Below are positions 6,563 through 13,728 of a DNA stretch of 16,807 nucleotides, piece by piece. Each line of letters starts with the position of its first letter. Position 1 is the first letter of the stretch. Both the position numbers and the translations under genes were made by a program. This stretch comes from an uncultured Clostridia bacterium. GTDB taxonomy: Bacteria; Bacillota; Clostridia; Christensenellales; Aristaeellaceae. The stretch spans positions 1-16,807 of the forward strand of contig CAKTXP010000033.1 in assembly GCA_934631055.1 (NCBI GenBank), given 5' to 3'. The notes under the pieces were generated by a model. It had not been told where the DNA came from. It worked only from the letters and a program-made list of their open reading frames with translations, and did not search any database.

Positions 6563-7679
6563 TGGTTTCATCCAGCATGGAGTCAATCGCGTCCTCAATG
6601 GTTTCGGCGGTCTTCTGCCCCATTTTGCGGCTCAGCTCTTCGAGTCTGCGGAAGTTATTCTGCGAATCCGCTTCTTCCTGCATCCGCGCTTCGCGATCCT
6701 CCGTAAATTCGGCGTTCGCAAAAATCTGCTGCATGCGCTCATCCGGATAGTGCGCGTCGAGATATTCCTCAAATGCGTTTCCCGCCGGAACACCTTCGCG
6801 CCGCGCCGTCCAGCGCAGGGATGTGCACAGCGTCATCACAGAGTTGAACACCATAAACACCAGCAGCGCCCATGTCAGCGGCTTGCCCAGCTTATTGGGG
6901 ATTTTCAAAATCCACTTTGCCATGCGCGGATAGATATCTTTGATCCAGAAAATGCCCAGAATACCCCAGAAAAGGGAATACAGCAGACAGATTCGCCCGT
7001 TCAGGTTGAACGGCATATTGCTGTAATCCCACGAGGTCGAGCCGAAAAACGTCTCCTGAAACCATGAGCAGGCGTATTCCACGGCCGAACCGACCACAAA
7101 ACCGCCGACGAACGAGAAAATGCGCCCGCGGTTGCGAAAGCGATACAGCGCGCCGGTCAAGCAAAGCGCGCCGATGCCATAGACCAGATTGAACGGGCCA
7201 TAAATCAATCCGACACGGCTCTCGTAGTGTCCGCGCTGAATCAGGCAGTAAAGCGTTTCCAGCACAACGCCCGCAAAGCAGCCGATAAAGAACACCCAAA
7301 ACAGCTTATAAAACGTGATGCCCTGCGCAAAATGCGCTTCCTGCTTCTCCCGATAATCGATCTGCGCGTTGGTAGGGGCAGGCGGCAGGATACGGAGCTT
7401 CTTTTTCTTCTTTTTGTCGTATTGTTCGGTTTCCTTGAGCCGGGTTTCCACCTCGTCGATCAGCTCGTTGGTCTTTTGCAGTTTTCTGGCGATGACGTCG
7501 CGGTGCTTCGTCATCTCGGCAAGCTCTTCGCGAATCTTCGCGTAAAAAGCTTCCTTCTGGGCGTCGTCCATGGATTCATCCGCGGCAAGCAGATCCATCT
7601 GGCGGCGCAGCTCTTTGTAGGATCCGTCTTCAAGCTCACTGAGTTCTTTTCTCAGGCGTTCGATTTCTTCTTCCGACAT
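6558..7679 (-). CDS. Coiled-coil plus PF06541 (putative ABC transporter type IV) membrane protein
   Basis: 373 residues. The ATG at 7679 is chosen because AGGAGG lies 5 bases upstream; an earlier in-frame ATG (7703) would put that site inside the gene. Residues 1-88 are highly charged and helical, probably coiled coil, followed by a poly-lysine stretch (89-94). The membrane part (about 123-286) has around five segments and the family hallmarks VGLIYGPFNLVYGIGA (156-171) and NGRICLLYSLFWGILG (227-242). The C-terminal tail (295-373) is again charged and helical. Many clostridial PF06541 proteins consist mostly of the membrane part, so the long cytoplasmic arms are notable. Despite the family name there is no ATP-binding partner here, and function is unknown. 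It is 20 bases downstream of the hydrolase gene, hence probably cotranscribed with it. Confidence 0.8.
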   Translation of the reverse strand: MSEEEIERLRKELSELEDGSYKELRRQMDLLAADESMDDAQKEAFYAKIREELAEMTKHRDVIARKLQKTNELIDEVETRLKETEQYDKKKKKKLRILPPAPTNAQIDYREKQEAHFAQGITFYKLFWVFFIGCFAGVVLETLYCLIQRGHYESRVGLIYGPFNLVYGIGALCLTGALYRFRNRGRIFSFVGGFVVGSAVEYACSWFQETFFGSTSWDYSNMPFNLNGRICLLYSLFWGILGIFWIKDIYPRMAKWILKIPNKLGKPLTWALLVFMVFNSVMTLCTSLRWTARREGVPAGNAFEEYLDAHYPDERMQQIFANAEFTEDREARMQEEADSQNNFRRLEELSRKMGQKTAETIEDAIDSMLDETK

Positions 7680-7699
7680 GGCGACCTCCTTTTGGTTCA

Positions 7700-8671
7700 T
7701 CACGGTTCATTTTCTTCAAGCTGTTCACGGAAAAACGTGAGCAGCGCTTCATAATACTGTTCCGGATCGACATAGCGTGCCATGCCATGCGTCGCGCCCT
7801 CGATAAAGCAGACCTGCGCCCGCCCGCTCATCGCGTCGGCGATATCCTGCGCGAGATACGCGGGCGACTGTTCATCCAGCGTTCCCGCGAAAAGCAGCGT
7901 CGGCACATGGGCATTGGCAAACCGCTGTTCGCCGATTCGTTCGAGCTTTTCTCCGAACGCCAGCCGATACGCCATGCCGAGCAGCGCTTCATCCAACGCG
8001 CCGACATTCTCTCCGGCTTCCTCCAGCATTTCCCGCGCTTTTTGCGGGATATCAAGCGTCGGGCTGTCCACCGCAACCGCGGCAACCGCCTGCGGAAGCC
8101 CTTTTTCCTCCGCGAGCAGCACAGCCAGCGCACCCTCGTCCTGCCCCATCAGCACGACGCGCGCGCCCATCTCTTCGCCCATCACCCAATCCACCCATGC
8201 CAGAACATCCTGCGCATCCGCAGCGCCGAGGGAAGAAAGCGCCCCGTCGCTGCTTCCATGCGCATACAGATCCGGCACAAGCACGCGATAGCCTGCCAGC
8301 GACAATTCGCAGGCGACATCCAGCATCTGACTGCCGTCCGTCCCCGCGCCGCCATGGAAGAGGATCGCCCACGGCGCGTCCGTCTCACCGGACAGCGGCG
8401 GAAAGACCCGCCCGCGGAGCATGCCGCGCTCCGTGCGAACGGCAGCGTCTTCCGGCGAAAGGACGCTGAGCCATCCGCTGATGCGCGGTCTTGTCTGCTG
8501 CATCGCCATTTCCGCCTGCATATCGAACCGCGAGACTGCGGTCTCCTCCTGCGTATCCGTGCGTCTGCCGTCCAGCGCCACCCTCATCAGGGCTCGGCTC
8601 CTGAGCGCTGCGGCAACCAGAAGCGCCAAAATGAGCGCCAGCATGCAGACTGTCATTCCAATCTTTTTCAG
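7700..8671 (-). CDS. Membrane-anchored alpha/beta hydrolase (YqkD-like) with Asp at the nucleophile
   Basis: A probable hydrolase exposed outside the membrane. The start is a judgement: a CTG at 8671 lies 9 bases after AGGAGG (8681-8686) and gives MKKIGMTVCMLALILALL, a proper signal anchor; the ATG at 8656 lies 24 bases from that site. Numbering from the ATG (318 residues): oxyanion region LFHGGAG (99-105), PDLYAHGSSDG (128-138), nucleophile elbow GQDEG (171-175), acid Asp261 (GTLDEQSP), His290 (GATHGMARY). Serine hydrolases have GxSxG; here the central residue is Asp173, as in epoxide hydrolases and haloalkane dehalogenases, while the rest resembles YqkD-type serine hydrolases. Either the chemistry has changed or activity is lost. 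Its stop is 20 bases before the PF06541 gene. Substrate unknown. Confidence 0.82.
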   Translation of the reverse strand: MKKIGMTVCMLALILALLVAAALRSRALMRVALDGRRTDTQEETAVSRFDMQAEMAMQQTRPRISGWLSVLSPEDAAVRTERGMLRGRVFPPLSGETDAPWAILFHGGAGTDGSQMLDVACELSLAGYRVLVPDLYAHGSSDGALSSLGAADAQDVLAWVDWVMGEEMGARVVLMGQDEGALAVLLAEEKGLPQAVAAVAVDSPTLDIPQKAREMLEEAGENVGALDEALLGMAYRLAFGEKLERIGEQRFANAHVPTLLFAGTLDEQSPAYLAQDIADAMSGRAQVCFIEGATHGMARYVDPEQYYEALLTFFREQLEENEP

Positions 8672-8714
8672 GACATCGGTCCTCCTTTATATTGAAGCAA
8701 ATGAGAAGCTGCGT

Positions 8715-8730
8715 TGGGGCTGCTGCCCCA
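8715..8730. repeat. Compact palindromic element (REP-like), copy 1
   Basis: TGGGGC-tgct-GCCCCA followed by GACCCC. It lies in the 136-base gap between the 113-residue gene and the hydrolase gene, without a T tract, so it is probably not a terminator. It resembles the element at 13729-13747 (TTGAGGGC-gct-GCCCTCAA followed by ACTCCC). Confidence 0.4.
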
Positions 8731-8807
8731 GACCCCATCTCCGCTTCGCGTCGGTTTTAAGCCGTCCATCAAAAGCAGCGACAAACAGGCATCTTTGCGT
8801 CAGTATA

Positions 8808-9149
8808 TCATGCCTGACGCGGAATTTCAACCTCCATGCAGCCCAGCTCTTCACCGGCTAAGAACATGCGCACGCGCGCCCGTCCTGCCGCTTCCTGCAC
8901 TCGACGCAGATTCTGCCAGTCCTCCTGCGTCATCATGCGCATGCCCTCCGGATGATTGCTCATCAGCCAGACCTGCGCCGCGTCTTTGGCGATCACGATC
9001 TCTCCATCCGGAAAGAACGTATCGAATTGGAACAGCTCGATCACGTTTCCCTCTTCATCCAGCGAAAGCACCGCTGAAAACGCCACATATACCCGCGCCA
9101 TCAATCTTCGCGCCCATTCTTCCGGCGTCGTATGCCCATCCAGCATCAT
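8808..9149 (-). CDS. Hypothetical protein, 113 residues
   Basis: A soluble, acidic protein with no signal peptide or membrane segment and no family I recognise. The start is ATG at 9149 or the next codon 9146; AGGAGG (9155-9160) is 5 or 8 bases upstream. The sequence alternates predicted helix (TPEEWARRLMARVYVAF, 8-24) and strand pairs (NVIELFQFDTFF, DGEIVIAKD, QVWLMSNHP), which suggests a small alpha/beta fold. The strong ribosome binding site and GC-rich codon use matching its neighbours support a real gene. It is first in the minus-strand series leading to the hydrolase and PF06541 genes, but 136 bases separate it from the hydrolase start, so cotranscription is uncertain. Confidence 0.75.
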   Translation of the reverse strand: MMLDGHTTPEEWARRLMARVYVAFSAVLSLDEEGNVIELFQFDTFFPDGEIVIAKDAAQVWLMSNHPEGMRMMTQEDWQNLRRVQEAAGRARVRMFLAGEELGCMEVEIPRQA

Positions 9150-9173
9150 CCACGCCTCCTTTGTTTTTTCTTT

Positions 9174-9203
9174 ATTGTACTCCCCTCCTCCGCCAAAGAC
9201 CAA
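9174..9203 (-). promoter_or_regulatory. Weak candidate promoter of the 113-residue gene
   Basis: Minus strand TTGGTC (complement of 9198-9203), 18 bases, TACAAT (complement of 9174-9179). The -10 box is good and the -35 poor. It would leave a leader of under 20 bases before the ribosome binding site at 9155-9160. Confidence 0.35.
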
Positions 9204-9292
9204 TATCCAGCAGTTGCAATCCGAAAAAAAGTTTTCTTTGGCGCATTTTGTCGGATTGTTCTCGTTTTATATTTTTCTTCGTATGACTTTCA

Positions 9293-9321
9293 TTGACGAA
9301 ACCAGAAAAACAAGGTACAAT
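9293..9321 (+). promoter_or_regulatory. Sigma-A promoter of the TetR gene
   Basis: TTGACG (9293-9298), 17 bases, TACAAT (9316-9321): five of six matches in both boxes with ideal spacing. The transcript would start near 9328, about 20 bases before the ATG at 9348. Confidence 0.75.
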
Positions 9322-9347
9322 AAACGCCAAAGAAATGAGGTGCACGA

Positions 9348-9953
9348 ATGTCAAACACGACCAAGCGCATGCTGTCCCTCTCGCTGAAGAAACTTCTGAC
9401 GAAAACTACGCTGGACAACATCACCATTCAGGATATCACCGACGACGCCGAAGTCAGCCGGAAAACCTTCTATTATCACTTTCAGGATATCTACGATCTG
9501 CTTGAATGGACGCTCGCCGAGGACAGCCGCCACCTGCTTGAAAGCAAGATCAAGCTGGGCGACTGGCAGAAGAGCATTGCTGCGCTTTTTGATTACATGC
9601 AGGAAAACCGCCTGCTTATTCTCAACGCTTTCCACAGCTTGGAGCGGGACACGCTGGAAAAGGAAGTCTTTAACGTTCTGTCCCCGCTGCTTTTTGAGCT
9701 GTTTAAGGCTCAGCCGAATTTTGAACTTCTGAACGATGAAGATCAGAAGTTCATCGTCAATATGTATGGTCTGGGCATCACCGGTCTGCTCCTTCGCTGG
9801 ATCGCGACCGATATGCTCACTCCTCCGGATCCGCTTATCCGTCAGCTTTATCGGCTGGTCGGCGGCAGTCTGGACGGCATCATCCAGCGCTTCCTCGCGA
9901 CGGCGGATACCCCTATCGAGCTTTGGACAGACAACGGCATTAAGAAATCTTGA
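9348..9953 (+). CDS. TetR-family transcriptional regulator (DhaS-like)
   Basis: 201 residues. An N-terminal three-helix DNA-binding domain covers about 1-52, with the recognition part DDAEVSRKTFYYHFQDIYDLL (split around 32-52) typical of the DhaS-like TetR branch in Bacillota. The C-terminal all-helical part (60-190) should bind an effector and dimerise; it contains a hydrophobic stretch, YGLGITGLLLRW. The ATG at 9348 has AGGTG 8 bases upstream and a good promoter 27 bases further. Its TGA stop (9951-9953) is the first half of a large inverted repeat that may be both its terminator and an operator for the next operon. The effector and targets are unknown; the radical SAM-metK operon directly downstream is the obvious candidate target. 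Confidence 0.9.
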   Translation: MSNTTKRMLSLSLKKLLTKTTLDNITIQDITDDAEVSRKTFYYHFQDIYDLLEWTLAEDSRHLLESKIKLGDWQKSIAALFDYMQENRLLILNAFHSLERDTLEKEVFNVLSPLLFELFKAQPNFELLNDEDQKFIVNMYGLGITGLLLRWIATDMLTPPDPLIRQLYRLVGGSLDGIIQRFLATADTPIELWTDNGIKKS

Positions 9954-9981
9954 CACAAATTCGACCGAATGTGTCATTTTT
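9950..9981 (+). terminator. TetR gene terminator, possibly also an operator/promoter
   Basis: TGACAC (9951-9956) pairs with GTGTCA (9971-9976), and ATTCG/CGAAT stacks inside, followed by five T (9977-9981): a good intrinsic terminator that starts on the TetR stop codon. The same bases carry a consensus -35 TTGACA (9950-9955) and, 16 bases on, a fair -10 TGTCAT (9972-9977), so the dyad would also be placed like a TetR operator over a promoter. Both readings are possible. Confidence 0.6.
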
Positions 9982-10045
9982 ACCCAAAACGTTTCCCTCT
10001 ATCCCAATTTGGGACAGGGATTTCGTTTTGGGTATTTCTTTTTTT
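9981..10045 (+). terminator. Long hairpin plus T tract: second terminator or attenuator
   Basis: TACCCAAAACG (9981-9991) pairs with CGTTTTGGGTA (10024-10034); inside, TCCCT (9994-9998) pairs with AGGGA (10016-10020) and TCCCAA (10002-10007) with TTGGGA (10009-10014). About 22 pairs are followed by seven T (10039-10045). It ends 47 bases before the radical SAM start codon. If a promoter lies at 9950-9977 this is a leader attenuator; otherwise it is a backup terminator for the TetR gene. Confidence 0.7.
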
Positions 10046-10057
10046 CCGCCTAAAGGC

Positions 10058-10063
10058 TATACT
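10058..10063 (+). promoter_or_regulatory. Weak -10 box for the radical SAM-metK operon
   Basis: TATACT lies 29 bases before the radical SAM ATG and downstream of the long terminator hairpin. The matching -35 position (10035-10040, TTTCTT) is poor. It is the only candidate that would give a transcript bypassing the hairpin. Confidence 0.25.
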
Positions 10064-10092
10064 TGCGCCACAACAACAAAGGAGTGTGTCTT

Positions 10093-11475
10093 ATGGGTAT
10101 CGCAGATTCCATGAAGAAAGTCGCGTTCAGCACCGCGCTGAACTACATCGGCAAAGACCCTGAAACCAACGCGCCTAAGCTGATGGCGTGGGTAGATAAA
10201 TTCGCGGGCGATGGCCCGAACAGCTTCCCGACTCAGCGTGCCGCTGTCCGCAACGTCATCAACGACAAGGACAACAACATGCACAAGCTCGTCATGGACA
10301 TCATGAAGGATACCGATCCGGAGGTCCTTAAGGCGACGTTCATGAACTTCTTCCTCAACGCCAACATCATCGGCTGGCCCAAACAGGAAGAGATGCGCAA
10401 GAAGTACAACTGCAACATCCCGTGGGCGATCCTGCTGGATCCGACCTCTGCCTGCAACCTGCACTGCACTGGCTGCTGGGCGGCTGAGTACGGCAACCGC
10501 CTGAACCTGACCTTCGACGAGATCGACTCCATCATCACGCAGGGCAAGGAACTCGGCGTCTACATGTACATCTACACCGGCGGCGAACCGCTCGTGCGCA
10601 AGAAGGATCTCATCGCCATCTGCAATAAGCATTCCGACTGCCAGTTCCTCTCCTTCACCAACGGCACGCTCATCGACGAAGAGTTCGCCGACGAGATGCT
10701 CCGCGTGAAGAACTTCATTCCGGCGATCAGCCTGGAGGGCTTTGAGACGGCGACCGACGGCCGCCGCGGAAATGGCGTCTTTGAGAAGGCGACCCACGCG
10801 ATGAAGCTGCTGCATGACAAGCACCTGCCGTTCGGCATCTCCGCCTGCTACACCAGCGCCAATATCGACTCCATCGCGTCCGATGAGTACATCGACTTTA
10901 TCTGCGGTCTGGGCGCCCGCTTCATCTGGTACTTCCACTATATGCCGGTCGGCAACGACGCCGCTCCGCAGCTCCTGCCGAATCCGGAGCAGCGTGAATA
11001 CATGTATCATCGCATCCGCAAGATCCGCGCGACCAAGCCGATCTTCGCGATGGACTTCCAGAACGACGGCGAGTATGTCGGCGGCTGCATCGCCGGCGGC
11101 CGCCGCTACCTGCACATCAACGCCAACGGCGACGTCGATCCGTGCGTGTTCATCCACTATTCCAACGCCAACATCCGCAATTGCACGCTGCTCGAAGCGC
11201 TGCAAAGCCCGATCTTCATGGCGTATCACGAGGGTCAGCCGTTCAACGAGAACCATCTGCGTCCCTGCCCGATGCTGGAGAACCCGCAGATGCTGCGTGA
11301 AATGGTTGAAAAGACCGGCGCTCACTCCACGGATCCGCAGTCTCCGGAGACGGCGGAGCATCTCTGCGCAAAGTGCGACGAGTATGCGAAGAACTGGCAG
11401 GCTACCGCTGAGCGCCTCTGGGCGTGCAGCCACGACTGCTCGACTTGCGGCGCAGGCTGCGGAAAGAAGGACTAA
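10093..11475 (+). CDS. Radical SAM enzyme of unknown function with C-terminal cysteine cluster
   Basis: 460 residues. The ATG at 10093 has AAAGGAG 8 bases upstream; the earlier in-frame TTG (10063) overlaps the ribosome binding site. Residues 1-110 are a helical N-terminal part. The [4Fe-4S] motif CNLHCTGC gives Cys121, Cys125 and Cys128 (CX3CX2C); the SAM-binding motif GGEP is at 163-166 and the barrel runs to about 320. The C-terminal part (328-460) resembles a SPASM/Twitch region: Cys332, Cys351 (GDVDPC), Cys364 and Cys392, then CAKC (425-428) and CSHDCSTCGAGC (445-456), enough for at least one auxiliary Fe-S cluster. No small precursor-peptide gene is visible beside it. It lies 2 bases before metK, which makes its cosubstrate. 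It could modify a peptide, protein or small molecule; I do not recognise the specific family. Confidence 0.88.
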   Translation: MGIADSMKKVAFSTALNYIGKDPETNAPKLMAWVDKFAGDGPNSFPTQRAAVRNVINDKDNNMHKLVMDIMKDTDPEVLKATFMNFFLNANIIGWPKQEEMRKKYNCNIPWAILLDPTSACNLHCTGCWAAEYGNRLNLTFDEIDSIITQGKELGVYMYIYTGGEPLVRKKDLIAICNKHSDCQFLSFTNGTLIDEEFADEMLRVKNFIPAISLEGFETATDGRRGNGVFEKATHAMKLLHDKHLPFGISACYTSANIDSIASDEYIDFICGLGARFIWYFHYMPVGNDAAPQLLPNPEQREYMYHRIRKIRATKPIFAMDFQNDGEYVGGCIAGGRRYLHINANGDVDPCVFIHYSNANIRNCTLLEALQSPIFMAYHEGQPFNENHLRPCPMLENPQMLREMVEKTGAHSTDPQSPETAEHLCAKCDEYAKNWQATAERLWACSHDCSTCGAGCGKKD

Positions 11476-11477
11476 CC

Positions 11478-12623
11478 ATGCACACGCTGTTTACCTCCGA
11501 GAGCGTTACCAAGGGACATCCCGATAAGGTCTGCGACCAGATTGCAGACGCTATCCTCGACGCGCTGCTGGCTCAGGATCCGATGAGCCACGTTGCCTGC
11601 GAAGTAACCGCCATCACCGACGCGGTTCACATCTTCGGCGAGATCACTACGACCGCCAAGGTCGATTACGAGCAGATCGCCCGCGACACCATCCGTTCCA
11701 TCGGCTACACCGAACCGGGTCATGGTTTCGACGCGGATACCTGCAAGATCACCGTCGATCTCCACGAGCAGAGCCCGGATATCAACATGGGCGTCTCCCG
11801 CGAGGTCGAAGAGAACGAGGGCGCGGGCGATCAGGGCATGATGTTCGGCTATGCCTGCCGCGAAACCGAGAGCCTGATGCCCCTGCCGATTGAGCTGGCG
11901 CACGCGCTGACCCGTCGTCTGGCTTATGTCCGCGAGATGCACATTCTGCCGGACATCCTGCCGGACGGCAAGGCGCAGGTTTCCGTGGAATACGACGAAG
12001 CCGGTAAGCCGATCCGCATCGACACCGTCGTCGTTTCCACCCAGCACACCGACGCCATCAGCGAGAACGAACTGCGTACCGCCATCATCGACGAGGTCAT
12101 CTCCCGTGCGCTGCCGAGCAGCATGCTCGACGCGAACACCCGCGTCTACGTCAACCCGACCGGCCGCTTCCTCATCGGCGGTCCTGCGGGCGACAGCGGT
12201 CTGACCGGACGCAAGCTCATCGTCGATACCTACGGCGGATACGCCCATCACGGCGGCGGCGCTTTCTCCGGCAAGGACTCCAGCAAGGTTGACCGCAGCG
12301 CGGCGTACATGGCGCGCTACATCGCCAAGAACATCGTTGCCGCCGGTCTTGCCGACCGCTGCGAAGTGCAGCTCTCCTACGCAATCGGCGTTGCCGAGCC
12401 GGTTTCCGTGCTGATCGACACGTTTGGCACCGAGAAGGTCGCGAAGGAAAAGATTCAGGAGCTGGTCTCCGGCGTGGATATGCGTCCGGCTGCCATCATC
12501 AAGCGTTTTGACCTGCGCAGTCCGAATTTCAGCAAGGTTTCCTGCTACGGTCATTTCGGCACGAATGCCAAGGATATGCCGTGGGAAAAGACCGACCTGG
12601 CTGAGGAATGGAAGAACGCGTAA
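11478..12623 (+). CDS. metK: S-adenosylmethionine synthetase
   Basis: 381 residues; makes SAM from methionine and ATP in the cytosol (EC 2.5.1.6). The ATG at 11478 is 2 bases after the radical SAM stop, with GAAGGA inside that gene's end as ribosome binding site. Motifs: GHPDKVCDQ (13-21) with His14 and Asp16 for ATP/Mg, the hexapeptide GAGDQG (115-120), GGPAGDSGLTGRK (234-246), and the phosphate-binding loop GGGAFSGKD (259-267). The length is typical. The stretch after Cys41 reads EVTAITDAVHIFGE where most MetK proteins have ET-x-TTG-type residues, a mild divergence. Translational coupling to a radical SAM gene is unusual for a central enzyme and means the two share a promoter. No S-box riboswitch precedes the operon. 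Whether this is the cell's only MetK is unknown. Confidence 0.97.
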   Translation: MHTLFTSESVTKGHPDKVCDQIADAILDALLAQDPMSHVACEVTAITDAVHIFGEITTTAKVDYEQIARDTIRSIGYTEPGHGFDADTCKITVDLHEQSPDINMGVSREVEENEGAGDQGMMFGYACRETESLMPLPIELAHALTRRLAYVREMHILPDILPDGKAQVSVEYDEAGKPIRIDTVVVSTQHTDAISENELRTAIIDEVISRALPSSMLDANTRVYVNPTGRFLIGGPAGDSGLTGRKLIVDTYGGYAHHGGGAFSGKDSSKVDRSAAYMARYIAKNIVAAGLADRCEVQLSYAIGVAEPVSVLIDTFGTEKVAKEKIQELVSGVDMRPAAIIKRFDLRSPNFSKVSCYGHFGTNAKDMPWEKTDLAEEWKNA

Positions 12624-12670
12624 TCCATTTTCCTTGCTCAAACAACCTCCCATGGTTTCCCGTCAAAACG

Positions 12671-12712
12671 AAAAGGCTTGTCGTCTGCTTAGGCAGAGGA
12701 CAAGCCTTTTTT
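12671..12712. terminator. Bidirectional terminator between metK and lysR
   Basis: AAAAGGCTTGTC (12671-12682) pairs with GACAAGCCTTTT (12699-12710), and TCTGC/GCAGA stacks inside across a G-G mismatch, with loop TTAG. T-rich flanks occur on both strands, so it serves metK and the convergent LysR gene. Confidence 0.85.
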
Positions 12713-12774
12713 CGTGTAGATGCGATTTTCATCTCGCTAAATTGCTTCGTGTCTACGGAACGGGTCATTCGAAA

Positions 12775-13701
12775 TCAATCCGTTATTTCTTCCCCCTGCA
12801 TATCTCCGACGACCCGATGCAGGATATCCAGATACATCTGTCCCAAAGTGGTCGGGCGGTAATCCTTATGCGTGATAACGCCGATATGGATGACCTCGTT
12901 GACCTCCAGCGGGATGGAGATGATATCCTCGCCGCGCAGATACGACGGGCAGATGCCGGAAGAGATGGTATATCCATCCGTGCCGGTCATCAGGTCGATA
13001 ATTGTGCCTTTATCGGTCACCTTGATGCTCTTTTCGTGGTTGAGTGTGGATAGAATCTCCTCCGAGAAATAGAACGAATTCTGGTCGCCTTGTTCATAGG
13101 TCAGGCATGGAAGCGTTTCCAGATCCTTGAGGGTCACGCTTCCCCGTCCGGCAAGCGGATTATTCCGCCCGATGAAGATATGCGGTCTGGCGGAAAAGAG
13201 TTCCGAAAAGACGAGGTTCGATTCTCTGAGCGTCTTTTTGATGACCGCCTCATTGAACGAACACAGATAGATAACGCCCATCTCGCTGCGCAGATGGCGC
13301 ACATCCATGATCGTGTCATACGTCTTTCCCTCGCGGAGGATGAACTCATAGGATTTGCCGCCCTGCGCGCGGACAAGCTCGACGAACGCGCTGGATGTAA
13401 AGGAATAATGCTGTGTCGATACGGAAAAACGCTGGCGCGACGCGGAATGCGCGATATATTTATCCTCAATGAGCGCCGCCTGCTGGACGACCTGCCGCGC
13501 ATAGCCCAAAAACTCCACACCCTCCTGCGTCAGCAGGATGCCGCGGCTGTTGCGCAGGAAGATAGTCGTGCCTGTTTCCTCTTCCAGCTCGCGGATCGCG
13601 GCGGAAAGGCTCGGCTGAGCGATAAAAAGCGACTTGGCGGCTTCGGTAATGGAGCCGCGTTCGGCGACCTCGACGACGTATTTCAGCTGTTGAAGCGTCA
13701 C
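12775..13701 (-). CDS. LysR-type regulator divergent from metNIQ
   Basis: 308 residues, start GTG at 13701 with GAGGGGA about 7 bases upstream. The winged helix-turn-helix is at 1-60 (MTLQQLKYVVEVAERGS, EAAKSLFIAQPSLSAAIREL), with the standard LysR ending LTQEG. The effector-binding domain covers about 90-300. The divergent arrangement with metN and the shared intergenic box make it the likely regulator of methionine uptake, sensing methionine, homocysteine or a related signal; that is inference, since LysR effectors cannot be read from sequence. It might also act on metK, whose operon converges on it across a shared terminator. It is not close enough in sequence to be called MetR with confidence, so no symbol is given. 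Confidence 0.92.
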   Translation of the reverse strand: MTLQQLKYVVEVAERGSITEAAKSLFIAQPSLSAAIRELEEETGTTIFLRNSRGILLTQEGVEFLGYARQVVQQAALIEDKYIAHSASRQRFSVSTQHYSFTSSAFVELVRAQGGKSYEFILREGKTYDTIMDVRHLRSEMGVIYLCSFNEAVIKKTLRESNLVFSELFSARPHIFIGRNNPLAGRGSVTLKDLETLPCLTYEQGDQNSFYFSEEILSTLNHEKSIKVTDKGTIIDLMTGTDGYTISSGICPSYLRGEDIISIPLEVNEVIHIGVITHKDYRPTTLGQMYLDILHRVVGDMQGEEITD

Positions 13702-13728
13702 AATGATTCCCCTCTCTCTCAGGAAACG

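Noticed and set aside
8654..8680. TGA recoding (TGA read as an amino acid) at the hydrolase start
   Set aside because: The TGA is not in the hydrolase frame, and TGA is used as a normal stop by several genes here (sigma factor, small HTH gene, TetR, hydrolase).
7787..8695. Plus-strand frame of 302 codons opposite the hydrolase
   Set aside because: Arg/His-rich shadow with no ribosome binding site; the minus-strand protein has a signal anchor and hydrolase motifs.
10063..10092. Earlier TTG start of the radical SAM gene
   Set aside because: It would place the AAAGGAG site inside the gene; the ATG at 10093 is correctly spaced from it.
10057..11433. Minus-strand frame of 458 codons opposite the radical SAM gene
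   Set aside because: Val/Ala/Arg/Asp-rich shadow of a GC-rich gene with perfect radical SAM motifs on the other strand.
11472..12653. Minus-strand frame of 393 codons opposite metK
   Set aside because: Antisense shadow; metK motifs are complete on the plus strand.
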